Shown piece by piece: positions 63,422 through 64,000 of a DNA stretch of 64,000 bases (position 1 is its first letter; every line of letters starts with the position of its first letter). This stretch comes from Croceibacterium_B sp035470785 (GTDB lineage Bacteria; Pseudomonadota; Alphaproteobacteria; Sphingomonadales; Sphingomonadaceae). The notes under the pieces are model-generated. The model had not been told where the DNA came from. It saw only the letters and a list, made by a program, of their open reading frames with translations, and made no database searches. The stretch is taken from assembly GCA_035470785.1 (NCBI GenBank), contig DATIQN010000014.1, forward strand, positions 31,305-95,304, written 5' to 3'. Position numbers and translations under genes: made by a program.

Positions 63422-63567
63422 GAATTATCTCCAGCCGTCTCGGCCACTCGACGACGCGGAGCGCTCCGTTCCTCAGTCGAAGAGCGCTTTTCTTTGTCAA
63501 GCTGCGGCCGCCGCCGCGCGAGAGATCGAACGACCCGGCGCAGCACGGCATCGACATACCCCGCGCC
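63422..63567 (-). promoter_or_regulatory. Upstream region of the acyl-cluster operon
   Basis: The 146 bases between the permease 3' end and the haemolysin-like gene hold TTGACA on the minus strand (63495-63500), a consensus -35 box, but no good -10 box 16-18 bases on. AGCGCTC and GAGCGCT (minus-strand arms at about 63461-63489) form a 7-base inverted repeat just downstream. No clear terminator for the permease was seen, so read-through is possible. Confidence 0.3.
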
Positions 63568-63999
63568 TCAATGACGCTCGCCGCGAACCAGGAGCGACCC
63601 AGCTGCGGCCCAACCCAGTGAAATGGCGATGGCAAGCACGGCCGGATGGACGAGACGTGTTGTTTCGACCAGTCCGGACGTGCGGATGAACAACACGAGA
63701 AGGACCAACCCGGACATCAGGCCACTCGTATAGCTCGCTCGCCGGGCTGGTTTGCCCAGAACGACCGCCAGCATGGGAATGAGCAGGGCGAACACCGGCC
63801 ACAGCAGGCGCGACCATGCCGCGGCACTGTCAGCCGGCTTGCCGCTGCCAAAGAGCGAAGGCAGCGATTCCAGCGTGCGCTTGTCCGGCGGTGAAGGGGC
63901 AGAACCCTTGGCCGGGCCGCCTGTGACAAGCTTGAATCGGGTGAAGGACAGCGCTTGCCCGGTCGCGCGATTGAAGCTGAGGCCGTCTGCCAGTTCAAC
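63568..63999 (-). CDS. LptF/LptG-type permease, C-terminal part
   Basis: The 3' 143 codons of a gene that starts beyond the right edge. The visible protein begins within a beta-rich region (ELADGLSFNRATGQALSFTR), then has an AWSRLLWPVFALLIPMLAV segment and further membrane segments, as in YjgP/YjgQ proteins that lift lipopolysaccharide out of the inner membrane with LptB. The membrane topology and spacing support the family, but LptF and LptG cannot be told apart from this piece. Confidence 0.75.
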   Translation of the reverse strand, partial: VELADGLSFNRATGQALSFTRFKLVTGGPAKGSAPSPPDKRTLESLPSLFGSGKPADSAAAWSRLLWPVFALLIPMLAVVLGKPARRASYTSGLMSGLVLLVLFIRTSGLVETTRLVHPAVLAIAISLGWAAAGSLLVRGERH

Positions 64000-64000
64000 G

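Overview
The window looks like chromosome from a high-GC alphaproteobacterium, most likely of the order Sphingomonadales. Supporting signs are a short (745-residue) PurS/PurQ-dependent type PurL, a DUF4170 gene, the block rpiB-glyA-nrdR-trmJ, dnaG next to rpoD, several small secreted proteins of a sphingomonad type, a large TonB-dependent receptor, and a nested palindromic repeat built from GTCATTGCGAG and AATCCAGGGC arms. The species is not named. No rRNA, tRNA, CRISPR array, insertion sequence or prophage was recognised. No gap between genes exceeds about 185 bases.

Layout. 1-12.9 kb: 3' end of serB, a DUF418 membrane protein, purL diverging from xseB-ispA-coaD, a secreted peptidyl-prolyl isomerase, queA and tgt (queuosine) around a two-gene ABC exporter, and a secreted S9 peptidase. 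13-17.9 kb: rpsD with its own terminator, flanked by two related small Cys-containing secreted proteins, then the rpiB-glyA-(small membrane protein)-nrdR-trmJ run. 18-24 kb: an aldo/keto reductase, an MFS permease, a broken GH47 mannosidase gene, a GMC oxidoreductase and a membrane-bound winged-helix regulator. 24-32 kb: DEAD-box helicase, rpoD, dnaG, two lipoproteins, yqeY. 31.7-37.8 kb: carA and carB separated by two small genes, then greA. 37.8-40 kb: DUF4170 and four small envelope proteins of YqjD/DUF883 or holin-like type. 40-47.9 kb: eno, a HAD-like lipoprotein, an M13 metallopeptidase, an MgtC/DUF4010 membrane protein, a frameshifted small membrane gene, a GGDEF-EAL protein. 48-52.5 kb: riboflavin genes (a DNA-binding-domain-RibB-RibX fusion, ribH, an aldo/keto reductase) diverging from a flavin reductase, then an M48 peptidase.

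54.9-63.4 kb is the most unusual part. Eight minus-strand genes lie head to tail with overlaps or gaps of at most 37 bases: a 'thermostable haemolysin' family protein (possibly an acyltransferase), an adenylation domain fused to a haem-oxygenase-like di-iron oxidase domain, an SDR, a secreted TPR protein, a methyltransferase, then an ECF sigma factor, FecR anti-sigma factor and STN-domain TonB receptor. The first three look like a biosynthetic core and the last three like Fec-type cell-surface signalling. I propose, as inference only, that the locus makes a small acyl-derived molecule whose uptake or sensing is wired to the same transcript. An SDR and an alpha-hydroxy-acid dehydrogenase follow downstream. 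The window closes in the 3' part of an LptF/LptG-type permease.

Other points for a second look: a perfect 10-bp inverted repeat overlapping the probable promoter of the DNA-binding-RibB-RibX gene, loss of all zinc cysteines in its RibA-like domain, the decayed GH47 gene, a one-base frameshift in a small membrane protein, and the two genes inserted between carA and carB.
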